64,000 nt of DNA from Liolophura sinensis (GCF_032854445.1 NC_088302.1:51240046-51304045), one strand, 5' to 3'. Positions 54,001 through 60,306 are shown, counted from the first letter of the stretch. A program made the numbers and translations. Notes: generated by a model not told the origin, from the letters alone.

Positions 54001-57000
54001 CGCCAAAACATACCAAAAATCTTCCAGCAACAGCTGGTTTAGGCCATGGTAAGTCAAACACTCCAGATTACCATTTGTATTCATATTTTTTGTTTTTATG
54101 AAGTAACTATAATCCTTGAGTTCCGTGTAGGTCTACTACATGAACGTAAAGCTTTGTCTAACACAGGGGGCATTTTACATGCATGTTAAGGTTAGCAAAG
54201 TGGGATTTCTCTTTTCTGCTGAGCTAAATTTGATTTCAGCTGAAGACTTTCAGTCTGCTTGTTTTGTTTGATTTGCCTGACATGATGCAGTTGTGCATAT
54301 TATTGATGGATATGTGAAATTTTGTTCTTCAGACAAATGGGAAGTTGATCCATCAGAACTAGAAATCTTGGATCTTCTGGGATCTGGTCATTTTGGCGTA
54401 AGTATTTCTATTGTTGGAATAGTAGTTTTGTGCAATGTAAACATGTCAGTAAAATATTTCAGTAAAAAACATCATGCTGCCTTCCAAAGAAAGCATAAAA
54501 CACTTTTAGATCAATAGATCTGTCAGGTAAAATGATTAACTTTGTCACGATCAAAATCTGGGATCAAGTAGATCATTATATTTAAATTTTTAATGCACTG
54601 AATTCTCCACAGAGTGTGCACAGAGCGGTCTGGAAACGAAGCCATCAAGTGGCTGTTAAACTGATGAGGGAAGGAACAATGTCCGAGGAGAACTTCATCG
54701 ATGAGGCCAAGACAATGAAGTAAGTGCTGCATACACACACGAGAATGGTGTGACGTGTGATGTTAGAATCAGCCGAGACAAAAGGGAGATAATCTGCCAG
54801 TTCTTCATGACTTATTGCCCCTTATTTCACTTTCATGACTCATTACGGTAAAGTGCTTATGATTCACTGCAATTTATTTTCATGGATTTTCTCCAAAAAT
54901 ATGTTTGCGGGAAATAATTTTTGGGTATTTAAGAGAATACTGAAAAACAAATCTTAAAATCTTTAAATTTTCCAAGATATAATATGACCAAAATTATTCA
55001 AGCCAAAAAAAATTTGGCTGGCCTGTCAGGCTTTCTTAGTGCAACTCCGTTCACCCTGGCAAAGATTTCACTTCATTATTTGTCATTTTTGGTAAAATCA
55101 AAATGTTTATCTTAAGATTCTAATATAAGTAAATGTCTTTTTGAAAACTGCAAAGAAGCCAGAAAAGTTTTTTGTTTTATGAATATCATGAATGTAGTGA
55201 AAAGACATGTAATTGTTGGTTTCTGTGTTGTACATATAGGTGATTGAATTATGTTACAGACAGTTACAGCATCCTAACCTGGTGCAGTTGTACGGTGTGA
55301 GCACACGGAAGAGGCCGCTCATGATCATCACAGAATTCATGTCCCACGGTCAGTCATTTGTATTAGTGCAATGTGTAATTCCACAAGGCAATTTTCAACT
55401 CTCTGGTCTAAATTTGAAGTTCAGTTTTAAAGCTTCTATTTAGGCCCTAGATATTAACAAGGTGACCACCTTATAAGTGCTATTATGAGACAAATGTGTC
55501 ATAATTTCAGATTTTCAGTACCGAAATCTAAGTATTTTGTCAAGGTTTTAAATTTTGACTGATGTCAGAATTGTCGTAGTGGAATAAATTCCTGTTGTTT
55601 ATTGACCCTATTTTGCTAGAATATTTCACTATAACTTTTAATGCTCTAACCTGTGTAGCTGGATTGTGTTTTGCTAATTATGCGATTAGATGGCGCGGGA
55701 AGGAGGATGGATCCAGACAACTGAAACACTGAAACTTTAATTTACACGTGATTTGAACATTACAAAGCAACCTATTTCTGTAGATAAGACATTCAACAAG
55801 TTCAGCTCATAAACTTTGATTGACAACTTAAAAGCACTTGCTGTAAAGTAGGAGACAGAAACGTTGTAAGAACTTTAAAATAGCCAAGGCATACTGATAT
55901 GGAGTTGTACATCCTGCCAACTCCTTTTTCAATATTGGAAGCACTTTGAAGTTTCCAGATCTTACAATACGATCGTGTATCCCCCAATTCCTCCACCCTG
56001 TCTGCATGGAAGTTTTAACGGGTACATGCCCATCAAGCTGATGCTGTCCGGACTGTTGTCTGTTATTTTTTATAATTATGATTTCAGCCATGTGCAGCCC
56101 AGTGAATGGTCTTAAGTGACAGATTTCACACGCATGTTCTCTTGAACTGTCTTAAAAGTACAGTAAAACTTTGTTGATCTAAATAATCTGACCGAGAACA
56201 ACTGCCAGTCAAAATACTGCATTGGCCAGTAAGAAAACTTTATATTTTTTCATGTTGCCATTTCGTAAGTCAAGTTCCAAGGGTAGAACATTTGGTTGGC
56301 GTGGTCAACTGAGTCGATCACTCAGTTGACAAGAACATTCCATCCAATCAAATCACTTCTGTAAGAAGCTTCAAATTTGATTGACAATCTATGAACGAAA
56401 TTTTACAGTTCACGCCCTTCGTGGCTGTCTCTGCTGTATTAACTGAGATATCAATGAATGATTGTATTGTAAAGCTGTGTGGTTACTTTTTCTAAACCAT
56501 TGAAAACTTATCAGTCCAGTTGTACATTGGGCTCTTTAAATAAACTCCAGGTAAATGAGAAGTTCATGTACAAATGAGAAACGTTTTATGAACCAGTCAT
56601 TTCGGTTGGAAAAATAAACGGGTTGTGTGTGTGCTGACTTGCATGTTTTGCTGTGAAGAAAATATTTACACCTTTTGGGACCAGTTCAGAAAGGGTTTGA
56701 TGACTTCCTACTTCCATGTTTATATAATTATTACTTTTACATGTTTTATCGTATGTTTTATTACATTCGTATGTTTTATTACATTTGTAAAAAATCTTGA
56801 CAGAGTGGAAACATTTTTTGTGCGGCTTCAAGTGAAAACAAGTGCATTTACACGTGTACTTCAAAATATTATTTCCATTTCATGAGAAACTTTGCGGCAC
56901 AATTTTCAGATGTTTCAAGCAATGAAAACTAAATTATTTTTGGTGTAAGGATGGAATCACAGAAAGGGTAAATATATTTCAAGAAATAAAAAGAATTTTG

Positions 57001-60000
57001 CACCATGGTTTGAACCTTAGAGAAAACGTTTCCGCTATACACCGCTTTGTTTGTCATTCACAAAGTAAAAAAGCACTGGTACATCTAGCATAGGTAACAA
57101 AGGTTTGGATTATTGCTTAAAGTATCTGTATTTACAAAGCCAGTAAAGGGAATCTGCGCGTTCATTTAAGTTACTTTATTGTTGTAGTGTAACATGCCTG
57201 CAAATTCCACATGCCTGCCATCTGATCATGATTTGGTAGTTTCATGGTATAAGATATTGCTGGGAGTTGAAGTCCAGCATTATGCCATCCAGGGGGTTAG
57301 CCAGAAATGTGAAAGAAGGTGTAAAGACCCTTTTTGAAGCCATTTTCTTATAGCAGGGTGTCCATATTTCATTTTCTCCTATTTCTTCCATGTTAAAAGT
57401 GGTGAAAACAAGGTGTCTAAATAATACCAGTTTTCTATTTTGACCTGTTGAAATGAATGGGTGGACAGGTAGTTGGCTAACTGTATAATGCCATCATGGA
57501 AGTGAAGTTGTGAGGTCCTAGCAAAAAAAAAAACAAAAAAAAAACAAAGAAGAGATATTGAGATGTAGATTCATCATATCAAGTCCTAAGGGCCTTGGTT
57601 ATTTTCTACCCTTTTGTCCACATCATTTCAAACAGGTAGGAGTTGGGTAAACGAATGTATCTTTGGTGGCCTTTCAAGTATGGTTTCCAAATTTCTTTTC
57701 TTTCTCCTTGACAGGTTCGTTGCATTCCTACCTGAAGCGACACAGAAACATGTTAAACAAGCCTGGTCGCCTGTTAGATATGTGCCTTCAGATCTGTAAA
57801 GGGATGTCATACCTAGAGAGGAAGAATGTGATCCACCGTGACTTGGCTGCCAGGAACTGTCTTGTGGGTCAGGAAGGGGTCATCAAGGTGGCCGACTTTG
57901 GACTGGCCAGGTATGTTGGCTGCAGCCAGGAACAGAGCGACCATAGATCACACATACTCTACATGCCCAAGACTTGTCCCCAGAAAAATCAAGTGAACTC
58001 CAGGAATTTGAATTGTACTAGCATTCTTGGGAGAGAAAGTAGAAAATCTTTTGTTGTACAATGTATTAAATTGTTTAGCCTTTTCTTTGAATTTCCCCAA
58101 AAATGTATGCACTCAGTAGAGGCAGGAAAACCAGCACTTCAAACTAACTGCTGCATGGCATAAAGTCAGGAAACCATCACTTCAAACAAACTGCTGCACA
58201 GTTTATAGCGAGGAAAACCAGCACTTCAAACTGACTGCTGAAGAATTTTGGTGCTTCAACATTTTTTATATAGAATTGAATAGATGCTAACACTCAGGTA
58301 TTTGGAATATCCTTTCCTTAAGAAATCTGGTATCAGTAAAGCTTTACTTGGTACATCTAATATTTTTATGACCCAAACTGTATCTCTGCCTAGTTGAGGC
58401 ATTTAATACAACAGTTGTTGTGTGAGTAAAACATTTTTAAGTATGAGACAAAACACCAATGAAATAAATAAATGAGTGTATTGTTCGTTTCAGATTTGTG
58501 TTGGATGATGAGTATGTGAGCTCTAATGGCACGAAGTTCCCTGTGAAGTGGGCACCCCCAGAGGTTCTCAGTTATACCAAGTTCAGCAGTAAATCTGATG
58601 TGTGGGCATTCGGTAAGCTTAATAGCCAATTCAATCTAGAGACTGTTTTATATTATACATTTACTCATGATACTCTTCAACCTTGGTTGAATTTTAAAAG
58701 ACCCCATGGGTAGCAAATTATTGAAAATAGACCTCAATATTAAAATATTTAGCAGATGCTTTCTTCTGTTTTAATCCATAATGGCTTTACATATACTGCA
58801 AACATTTAAAATACTATCATAATACTACTGTAAATCTTCAACCTTTTCAACCACTGAAGCGCTCTTTTCATTGGAATTTATGCATACAGTTGTTGTGAAG
58901 ATAATGCTAAAAATGATTTGTCTGTGTCATTAAAGATGCAAGCTTCATGAAACTGTGCAAGTTATTTCTCTGCACCCCATAGTTCTCTCAGAATGTTTCA
59001 AAATATTGGTTACAGAGTCCGTTGACAAGGTTGAAGAATTATTGTATTAAGAGGAGGAAACAATATAAAGCATGTACACTGTATTTTAAGGTAATTTAAA
59101 AATAACACATTCAATAAGAATTTTGACCAGGTGTTCCTTAGTCTTTTAGTTGAAAAAGTTTTGAAACTTATGATGTGTGTTACTTAACTGCAGGTGTGCT
59201 GATGTGGGAGATCTTCAGTGGGGCTGAGATGCCCTATGATAACATGCCAAATGCTGACGTTGTTGATTATGTAGTGAATCGTGGGAAGAGATTGAAACGG
59301 CCGCGTGACTGCCCTGATTCTGTGTACAGGGTGATGCTGGAGTGCTGGAATAAGGTACACTAAAGATCTTCTGTATAGGTTGATGCTGGAATAAGGTAGA
59401 TACAAAAAAGATCTCATGTACAGGTTGATGCTGGAATTAGGTAGGTGCACTGAAGATCTTGTGTACAGGTGGATGCTGAAATAAGGTGGGTGCACTAAAG
59501 ATCTTGTGTACAGGTTGGTGCTGGAATAAGGTAGATACACCAAAGATCTCATGTACAGGTTGATGCTGGAATAAGGGTAGGTGCACTTAAGATCTTGTGT
59601 ACAGGTGGATGCTGAAATAAGGTGGGTGCACTAAAGATCTTGTGTACGTGTTGGTGCTGGAAAAAGGAAGGTGCACTAAAGATCTTGTGTACAGGTTGAT
59701 GCTGGAATAAGGTGGGTAGCCTACACTAAAGATCTCGTGTACAAGTTGATGCTAGAATAAGGTGGGTACGTTAAAGATCTCGTGTACAGGTTGATGCTGG
59801 AATAAGGTGGGTGCACTAAAGATCTGCAGGACGATCTTTTAGTGATATGATAAGGTGGGTACACTGGAGATGAATGACTTTCCCACAATTTCACCAGTGA
59901 TAATGTTTTAATGATTTCTTTGGTGTTTTCTGTTGGGATTATATTTATGCTATTAATGTTCTAAATTGTTTTTGATAAAAGCGGAGTCTTTTTGAGCTTC

Positions 60001-60306
60001 TGAAGAAATTAACCTTGAAGTATTTTTGTCTTCTTTTTCCCCTCACCTTTATGAAATCATTTTTATGCATGAATTGAACTCTAACGCTCATGTCTGTATA
60101 ACAGAGTAAGTATCAAGGCCATGACAACCTTCATTTTTCATATACCTACATATACATGTAAGTATTAAATTTTGATTTTTTTTTTTTTTTTGGCTGTATG
60201 ATTAATTTTCTTTTTTCTTTATCAGGATGCCGATGGCCGACCAGCGTTCATTAACCTTGAGATGAAATTATTAAAACTCAGTGACAGTGGCGATTATTCT
60301 AGTTAA
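11940..60306 (+). CDS. BTK: Tec/Btk-family non-receptor tyrosine kinase (whole gene, 17 coding exons)
   Basis: This is a cytoplasmic tyrosine kinase recruited to PIP3 membranes downstream of immune and other receptors. Seventeen exons join with matching phases into 644 codons plus stop; human BTK, ITK and TEC are 620-659. Order: PH (1-113, Arg32 at the BTK Arg28 position), Btk zinc motif (His127, Cys140, Cys141, Cys151), SH3 (about 201-258, [13 protein letters not shown]), SH2 (about 264-350, FLIRDS with Arg291), kinase (about 382-635: GSGHFG loop 389-394, Lys410, Glu425, gatekeeper Thr454, HRDLAARN 500-507, DFG 520-522, activation Tyr532). The residue at the BTK Cys481 position is Ser461. 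No KKPLPP-type proline motif precedes SH3. The start ATG 11940 has G at -3 and +4 and opens the PH domain as in family members. Three exon junctions (exons 3, 4, 16) have seeded minisatellites. Invertebrates usually have one family member, so the symbol stands for BTK/TEC/ITK collectively. Confidence 0.95.
15085..15150. mobile_element. Fragment of another SINE tail
   Basis: It has gaatgaatgattatggctta followed by acgccacatcggctatattt, typical of a dispersed invertebrate SINE tail and different from families 1 and 2 here. Only a fragment is visible. Confidence 0.35.
15265..15605 (+). mobile_element. SINE family 1 copy interrupted by a MITE
   Basis: The left part (ttagttcaaacccggctcga, gtaagtgggaaggt, about 15265-15363) and right part (gggtctctgcctg, ccataatgcgggtcgccgtc, aaaacaccaaacaaata, about 15499-15605) align with consecutive parts of the full SINE, with a MITE between them. 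Confidence 0.8.
15364..15500. mobile_element. MITE nested in a SINE
   Basis: The ends are perfect inverted repeats of 15 bp: cccagtttcacaaag (15365-15379) and ctttgtgaaactggg (15484-15498). The element is about 137 bp, has no coding capacity, and splits a SINE, so it inserted after it. Confidence 0.8.
17497..17772 (+). mobile_element. SINE family 1, nearly full length
   Basis: It runs from gggcctccatagccgtgggg through caatgacccaggagcctcc, gtgagttcaagtccagct (B-box region), cctcccaccataatgctggc to caaataaat. A G-rich stretch replaces part of the A-box region. Confidence 0.85.
19535..19770 (+). mobile_element. SINE family 1, diverged
   Basis: It shares tggttagcggcacagtgatc, gctgtgagttcagct, cagcaacctgcagatggt, cctcccaccataaagctggc and gtacggcataaaacaccatt with the full copy. 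Confidence 0.8.
20392..21530. repeat. 81-bp minisatellite, about 14 copies, open on both strands
   Basis: The unit is 81 bp (27 codons). On the minus strand it reads [18 protein letters not shown] and SESGKLGR through a 432-codon frame (21625-20327); on the plus strand it reads [15 protein letters not shown] and on. Because the unit is a multiple of three, one open unit makes the whole array open. It lies in kinase intron 1 with no splice or promoter context, so I treat it as non-coding. The minus strand carries GGCAG|GTTAG in each unit. Confidence 0.9.
21975..22115 (-). mobile_element. SINE family 1 fragment
   Basis: It is a reverse-complement copy: gattggcgttttacaacgta, ctcaagaatatttctctta, cggccagcattatggtggaa, gggggaaacccac. 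The tRNA-like head is missing. Confidence 0.8.
23430..23670 (+). mobile_element. SINE family 1, nearly full length
   Basis: It includes ccagcgtggctcagtgaccc, cactgtgagttaaggtccag, gtctgcaacctgcagatggt, cctaccataatgctggctgc, gtacggcgtaaaacaccaat and an aataaataaataa tail. A short deletion lies after the A-box region. Confidence 0.85.
24018..24095 (+). mobile_element. SINE family 1, 3' fragment
   Basis: It includes gatgctggccaccgtcatgt, aagtgaagtattcttaagta and acaccaaacaaataaatgaa. Confidence 0.75.
24214..24335 (-). mobile_element. SINE family 1 fragment
   Basis: It is a reverse-complement copy with a tatttatttatttattgat tail, then gtactcaagaatctttcact, accattatggtgggaggaaa and gcccgggggaaacccatgac. 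Confidence 0.8.
27228..27775 (+). repeat. Irregular minisatellite, about 22-bp unit
   Basis: The unit is roughly ggtactggatgggtagtgga plus ca, with many indels and substitutions and later copies more diverged. It carries CAG|GTACTGG in many units. It lies in kinase intron 1; no coding role seen. Confidence 0.85.
27776..30084 (+). other. Kinase intron 1, third part
   Basis: Nothing recognisable. Short open frames here have no splice context. Confidence 0.6.
30085..31850. repeat. 57-bp minisatellite, about 30 copies
   Basis: The unit is 57 bp (19 codons): tgactgaggcacactggctg, ggactggtctcagctgattg, tgtgctgtgttatagtc. The minus frame reads [19 protein letters not shown] repeatedly (up to 243 codons open, 31703-30972). 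A higher-order period of three units (about 170 bp) is seen at 30487 and 30656, with a related block at 30883. It is intronic with no splice context, so probably non-coding. Confidence 0.9.
31851..36494 (+). other. Kinase intron 1, fourth part
   Basis: No supported exon. It begins with a short repeat of ggttggttggcagctcagt (three copies, 31910-31975) and contains one SINE copy at about 33220. Confidence 0.6.
33218..33355 (+). mobile_element. SINE family 1, 3' two thirds
   Basis: It includes tgggaaggtctggcacaact, tgcggatggtcgtgtgtttc, tcctccaaccataatgctgg, gtaagtgaagtattcttgag and gtacggtgtgaaacaccc. Confidence 0.85.
36495..36855. repeat. 48-bp minisatellite, about 7 copies
   Basis: The unit is 48 bp (16 codons): catgcctgagagtgtaaatt, then an ACATGTACATGTGTATTC-like part, then ttgtgcctaa. 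Two alternating types differ at aattatatata versus aatgacatgt, giving a 96-bp higher-order period. It is open in several frames and intronic. Confidence 0.88.
37275..38788 (+). repeat. 68-bp minisatellite, about 22 copies, acceptor-like
   Basis: The unit is about 68 bp: gatacatccaatatttcaag, ttttaccttagtattaaatt, ctatgttccctcaggtgtca, gtaatttt. Each unit carries a good 3' splice-site-like sequence, tgttccctcag followed by GTGTCAG. Copies are more than 90 percent alike by eye. It lies in kinase intron 1 and no exon is attached. Confidence 0.92.
40127..40465. mobile_element. Long imperfect inverted repeat, MITE-like
   Basis: The left arm (aagttttttcgaagag, gaattctgatgtgggcttt, gaactctgatgtcacagga) pairs with the right arm (tgatgtgacgtcagagtttc, aaagcccaccatagaattca, actcttcaaaaaatct). 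The arms exceed 100 bp with mismatches. No ORF. Probably a non-autonomous hairpin transposon. Confidence 0.7.
40660..41045 (+). mobile_element. SINE family 2 (tRNA-derived)
   Basis: A tRNA-like head has an A-box-like tagtggcctaatggttaaag and B-box-like gggatcaaacctgggtcag. The body matches the copy at 52738-53107: gtagcagcac..., gcaagaggacac, cgtcatatggctg-like sequence, then taaacccgcagatacatac. Confidence 0.75.
42075..42170 (+). CDS. BTK: Kinase exon 2: PH domain middle
   Basis: 32 codons, phase 0 to phase 0: acceptor ctatttcag, donor TTCCAG|GTAAAT. It encodes [19 protein letters not shown], the PH middle strands. Confidence 0.92.
42171..43680 (+). other. Kinase intron 2, first part
   Basis: No exon seen. 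It contains a 26-bp block (ttaatgatcccagccttgga and on, about 43235-43260) that recurs at about 45757-45783. Confidence 0.6.
43681..44860 (+). repeat. Minisatellite of the exon 3 acceptor and exon start (about 75 bp)
   Basis: Each long unit reads gtatttcag|GTGGTGTATAAAGAAGGGCC..., 45 bp in total ending TATATACAG|GTGTAT, then about 30 bp of intron (aactgtattttgggg). The last copy is the true exon 3 start. There are about ten long copies upstream of it in two blocks (43681-44100, 44516-44814) and about nine short copies between them that lack most of the exon-like core. Several copies keep both a good acceptor and a donor-like end. The last two upstream units are open in frame with the exon. 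Confidence 0.93.
44815..44908 (+). CDS. BTK: Kinase exon 3: PH domain C-terminal helix
   Basis: 94 bp, entering phase 0, ending phase 1 at AACAAAG|GTATGG. It encodes [18 protein letters not shown] and then [11 protein letters not shown] with the invariant PH Trp (107). The first 42-45 bp and its acceptor are the unit of the upstream array. In-frame alternative acceptors lie 75 bp (44740) and 150 bp (44665) upstream; a third, 225 bp upstream, reads into a stop. Confidence 0.92.
44909..46315 (+). other. Kinase intron 3
   Basis: No exon. It includes a short SINE tail fragment (about 45550-45597) and a SINE fragment at 46085-46210. The acceptor is ttgtttccag. Confidence 0.7.
46085..46210 (+). 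mobile_element. SINE family 1, 3' fragment
   Basis: It includes acccgggccctgctcggttt, gtcccaccatagataatgct, gtgaaatattcttgagtatg and a gcataaaatag tail, diverged. Confidence 0.75.
46316..46462 (+). CDS. BTK: Kinase exon 4: Btk zinc motif
   Basis: 147 bp, phase 1 to phase 1, donor TTCAG|GTAAGA. The zinc ligands are His127, Cys140, Cys141 and Cys151; the His-x3-Trp and CC-x9-C spacings match BTK, but the Trp-to-CC loop is two residues longer. The exon end (GATACTGAAC...TCAG) and donor seed the downstream array. A second donor in the next copy (after 46519) would add 57 bp, 19 codons in frame. Confidence 0.92.
46441..49125 (+). repeat. Minisatellite of the exon 4 end and donor (about 55 bp, some 44 copies)
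   Basis: The unit is cttagatactgaacaacag, tcaggtaagctgtacacagt, gtaatacacaccttac. The first copy is the true exon 4 end. Two subfamilies occur: donor intact (agtCAG|GTAAGCTG) and donor destroyed (agtccagtaggctg). Copies near the exon mostly keep the donor; the uniform block at 48170-48540 is nearly all of the destroyed type. Higher-order blocks of several units recur. A SINE interrupts it at 46951-47220. Confidence 0.93.
46951..47220 (+). mobile_element. Full-length tRNA-derived SINE (family 1) with target-site duplication
   Basis: The head has an A-box-like gtggctcagtcggttagcgc (46961-46980) and B-box-like gagttcaagtcc (47030-47041). A conserved core follows (aacctgcggatggtcgtggg, ccataatgctggccgccgtc, gtacggcgtaaaacaccaat) and an 18-A tail. 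Perfect 12-bp duplications, accttagatatt, flank it (46939-46950 and 47221-47232). It looks young and inserted inside the exon 4 array. Confidence 0.93.
49126..50157 (+). other. Kinase intron 4, distal part
   Basis: No exon or element recognised. The acceptor is gtttttgacag. Confidence 0.65.
50158..50333 (+). CDS. BTK: Kinase exon 5: linker and SH3 start
   Basis: 176 bp, enters phase 1, ends phase 0 at AAGAAG|GTAAGT. A Pro/Ser-rich linker ([21 protein letters not shown]) lacks the KKPLPP-type motif of vertebrate members. SH3 begins at KLFVAIYDF, with Tyr207 in the ALYDY position. Confidence 0.92.
50718..50785 (+). CDS. BTK: Kinase exon 6: SH3 middle
   Basis: 68 bp, phase 0 to phase 2. It encodes [19 protein letters not shown], with the SH3 Trp pair (235-236). 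Acceptor gtcacag, donor ACTGG|GTAAGT. Confidence 0.92.
51175..51435 (+). mobile_element. SINE family 1, nearly full length
   Basis: It includes gccatcgcagcgcaatgacc, gtgtgagttcaaatccagct, gtaagtgggaaggtctgaca, ccataatgctgactggc, ggtgtaaaacaccaatcaaa and an ataaataaataa tail, in intron 6. Confidence 0.88.
51492..51551 (+). CDS. BTK: Kinase exon 7: SH3 end
   Basis: 60 bp, phase 2 to phase 2. It encodes [14 protein letters not shown], the SH3 peptide-binding C-terminus. Acceptor tgcttccag, donor CATGA|GTAAGT. Confidence 0.92.
51630..51757. mobile_element. MITE-like element
   Basis: The ends are imperfect inverted repeats: gggcgagattcgtgaagc at the left and gcttcatgaaactggccc at the right. The tips resemble those of the MITE at 15364. 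In intron 7; no coding capacity. Confidence 0.6.
52266..52400 (+). CDS. BTK: Kinase exon 8: SH2 first half
   Basis: 135 bp, phase 2 to phase 2. It starts at [18 protein letters not shown] and holds FLIRDS (288-293), with Arg291 the phosphotyrosine contact, then [10 protein letters not shown]. Acceptor tgtgtag, donor GAACC|GTAAGT. Confidence 0.93.
52738..53107 (+). mobile_element. SINE family 2 (tRNA-derived), full length
   Basis: The tRNA-like head is gatgagtcagctggttgagc (A box) and gatccagggtcagtcttg (B-box region). The tail is gaagtatgacgttaaacccc followed by a CACT repeat (about 53088-53106). It shares its body with the copy at 40660. Confidence 0.8.
53113..53185 (-). mobile_element. SINE family 1, 3' fragment
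   Basis: A reverse-complement fragment: tatttatttttgtgattggt, gttttacgcggtactgagga, atttcacttatggtggg. Confidence 0.7.
53467..53585 (+). CDS. BTK: Kinase exon 9: SH2 second half
   Basis: 119 bp, phase 2 to phase 1. It encodes [19 protein letters not shown] and then [13 protein letters not shown]; the HYHI motif is typical of SH2 beta D. Acceptor ttatttgcag, donor GGAG|GTAAGT. Confidence 0.93.
53977..54048 (+). CDS. BTK: Kinase exon 10: SH2-kinase linker
   Basis: 72 bp, phase 1 to phase 1. It encodes [20 protein letters not shown] and then GLGH, matching the GLVTRLRYPV ... PTTAG linker of family members. The acceptor gcacag at 53971-53976 is chosen because an upstream one at 53931 puts the kinase out of frame. 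Confidence 0.85.
54333..54397 (+). CDS. BTK: Kinase exon 11: kinase start and Gly-rich loop
   Basis: 65 bp, phase 1 to phase 0. It encodes [20 protein letters not shown] and FG; the KWE(V/I)(D/N)PSEL entry and GSGHFG loop (389-394) are family signatures. Donor GGC|GTAAGT. Confidence 0.94.
54613..54719 (+). CDS. BTK: Kinase exon 12: ATP lysine and helix C
   Basis: 107 bp, phase 0 to phase 2. VAVK gives Lys410; [10 protein letters not shown] gives the helix C Glu425. Acceptor tctccacag, donor ATGAA|GTAAGT. Confidence 0.94.
54720..55259 (+). other. Kinase intron 12
   Basis: No exon or recognisable element. Confidence 0.65.
55260..55348 (+). CDS. BTK: Kinase exon 13: hinge and gatekeeper
   Basis: 89 bp, phase 2 to phase 1. 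It encodes [20 protein letters not shown] and [10 protein letters not shown]; gatekeeper Thr454. Acceptor atgttacag, donor CACG|GTCAGT (non-consensus at +3). Confidence 0.92.
55349..57714 (+). other. Kinase intron 13
   Basis: No supported exon. It contains a perfect 10-bp inverted repeat with a 7-bp loop (gtcaactgag, 56304-56313; ctcagttgac, 56321-56330) and an A-rich stretch near 57522. Open frames here have no splice context. Confidence 0.6.
57715..57910 (+). CDS. BTK: Kinase exon 14: catalytic loop and DFG
   Basis: 196 bp, phase 1 to phase 2. It encodes [10 protein letters not shown] (Ser461 at the BTK Cys481 position), then HRDLAARN (500-507, catalytic Asp502, Asn507) and VADFGLAR (Asp520). 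Acceptor ctccttgacag, donor GCCAG|GTATGT. Confidence 0.95.
57911..58493 (+). other. Kinase intron 14
   Basis: It holds a short tandem repeat (about 43 bp, nearly three copies, 58124-58245; aggaaaaccagcacttcaaa) and a SINE tail (58405-58473) ending about 20 bp before the exon 15 acceptor. Confidence 0.7.
58405..58473 (+). mobile_element. SINE family 1, 3' tail near an acceptor
   Basis: It includes caacagttgttgtgtgagta, aaacatttttaagtatgag, acaaaacaccaatgaaataa and ataaatga. It abuts the exon 15 branch and polypyrimidine region. Confidence 0.7.
58494..58612 (+). CDS. BTK: Kinase exon 15: activation loop
   Basis: 119 bp, phase 2 to phase 1. It encodes [20 protein letters not shown] with activation Tyr532 (BTK Tyr551 position), PPEV and [10 protein letters not shown]. 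Acceptor tcgtttcag, donor TTCG|GTAAGC. Confidence 0.95.
58613..59193 (+). other. Kinase intron 15
   Basis: No exon or element recognised; acceptor taactgcag. Confidence 0.65.
59194..59354 (+). CDS. BTK: Kinase exon 16: kinase C-lobe
   Basis: 161 bp, phase 1 to phase 0. It encodes [20 protein letters not shown] and then [19 protein letters not shown]. Donor AATAAG|GTACAC. Its last 36 bp and the donor seed the downstream 45-bp array. Read-through gives a stop two codons after the junction. Confidence 0.94.
59319..59865 (+). repeat. Minisatellite of the exon 16 end and donor (about 45 bp, some 12 copies)
   Basis: The unit is gtgtacaggttgatgctgga, ataag|gtgggtgcactaaa, gatctt. The first copy is the true exon end (GTGTACAGGGTGATGCTGGA, then a 9-bp part lost from the later copies, then ATAAG|GTACACTAAAGATCTT). 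Many copies keep a GTGGGT or GTAGAT donor-like site. Confidence 0.92.
60226..60306 (+). CDS. BTK: Kinase exon 17: C-terminus and stop
   Basis: 81 bp, phase 0. It encodes [20 protein letters not shown] and a short tail to TAA (60304-60306). With the previous exon it completes the CW...RPxF signature of tyrosine kinase helix I. Acceptor ctttatcag. Confidence 0.94.
   Translation, partial: DADGRPAFINLEMKLLKLSDSGDYSS

Noticed and set aside
53931-54048. Upstream acceptor (tgtacag) for kinase exon 10
   Set aside because: It is open, but ends in a phase that shifts the kinase frame and loses the PATAGLGH match; the acceptor at 53976 restores both.
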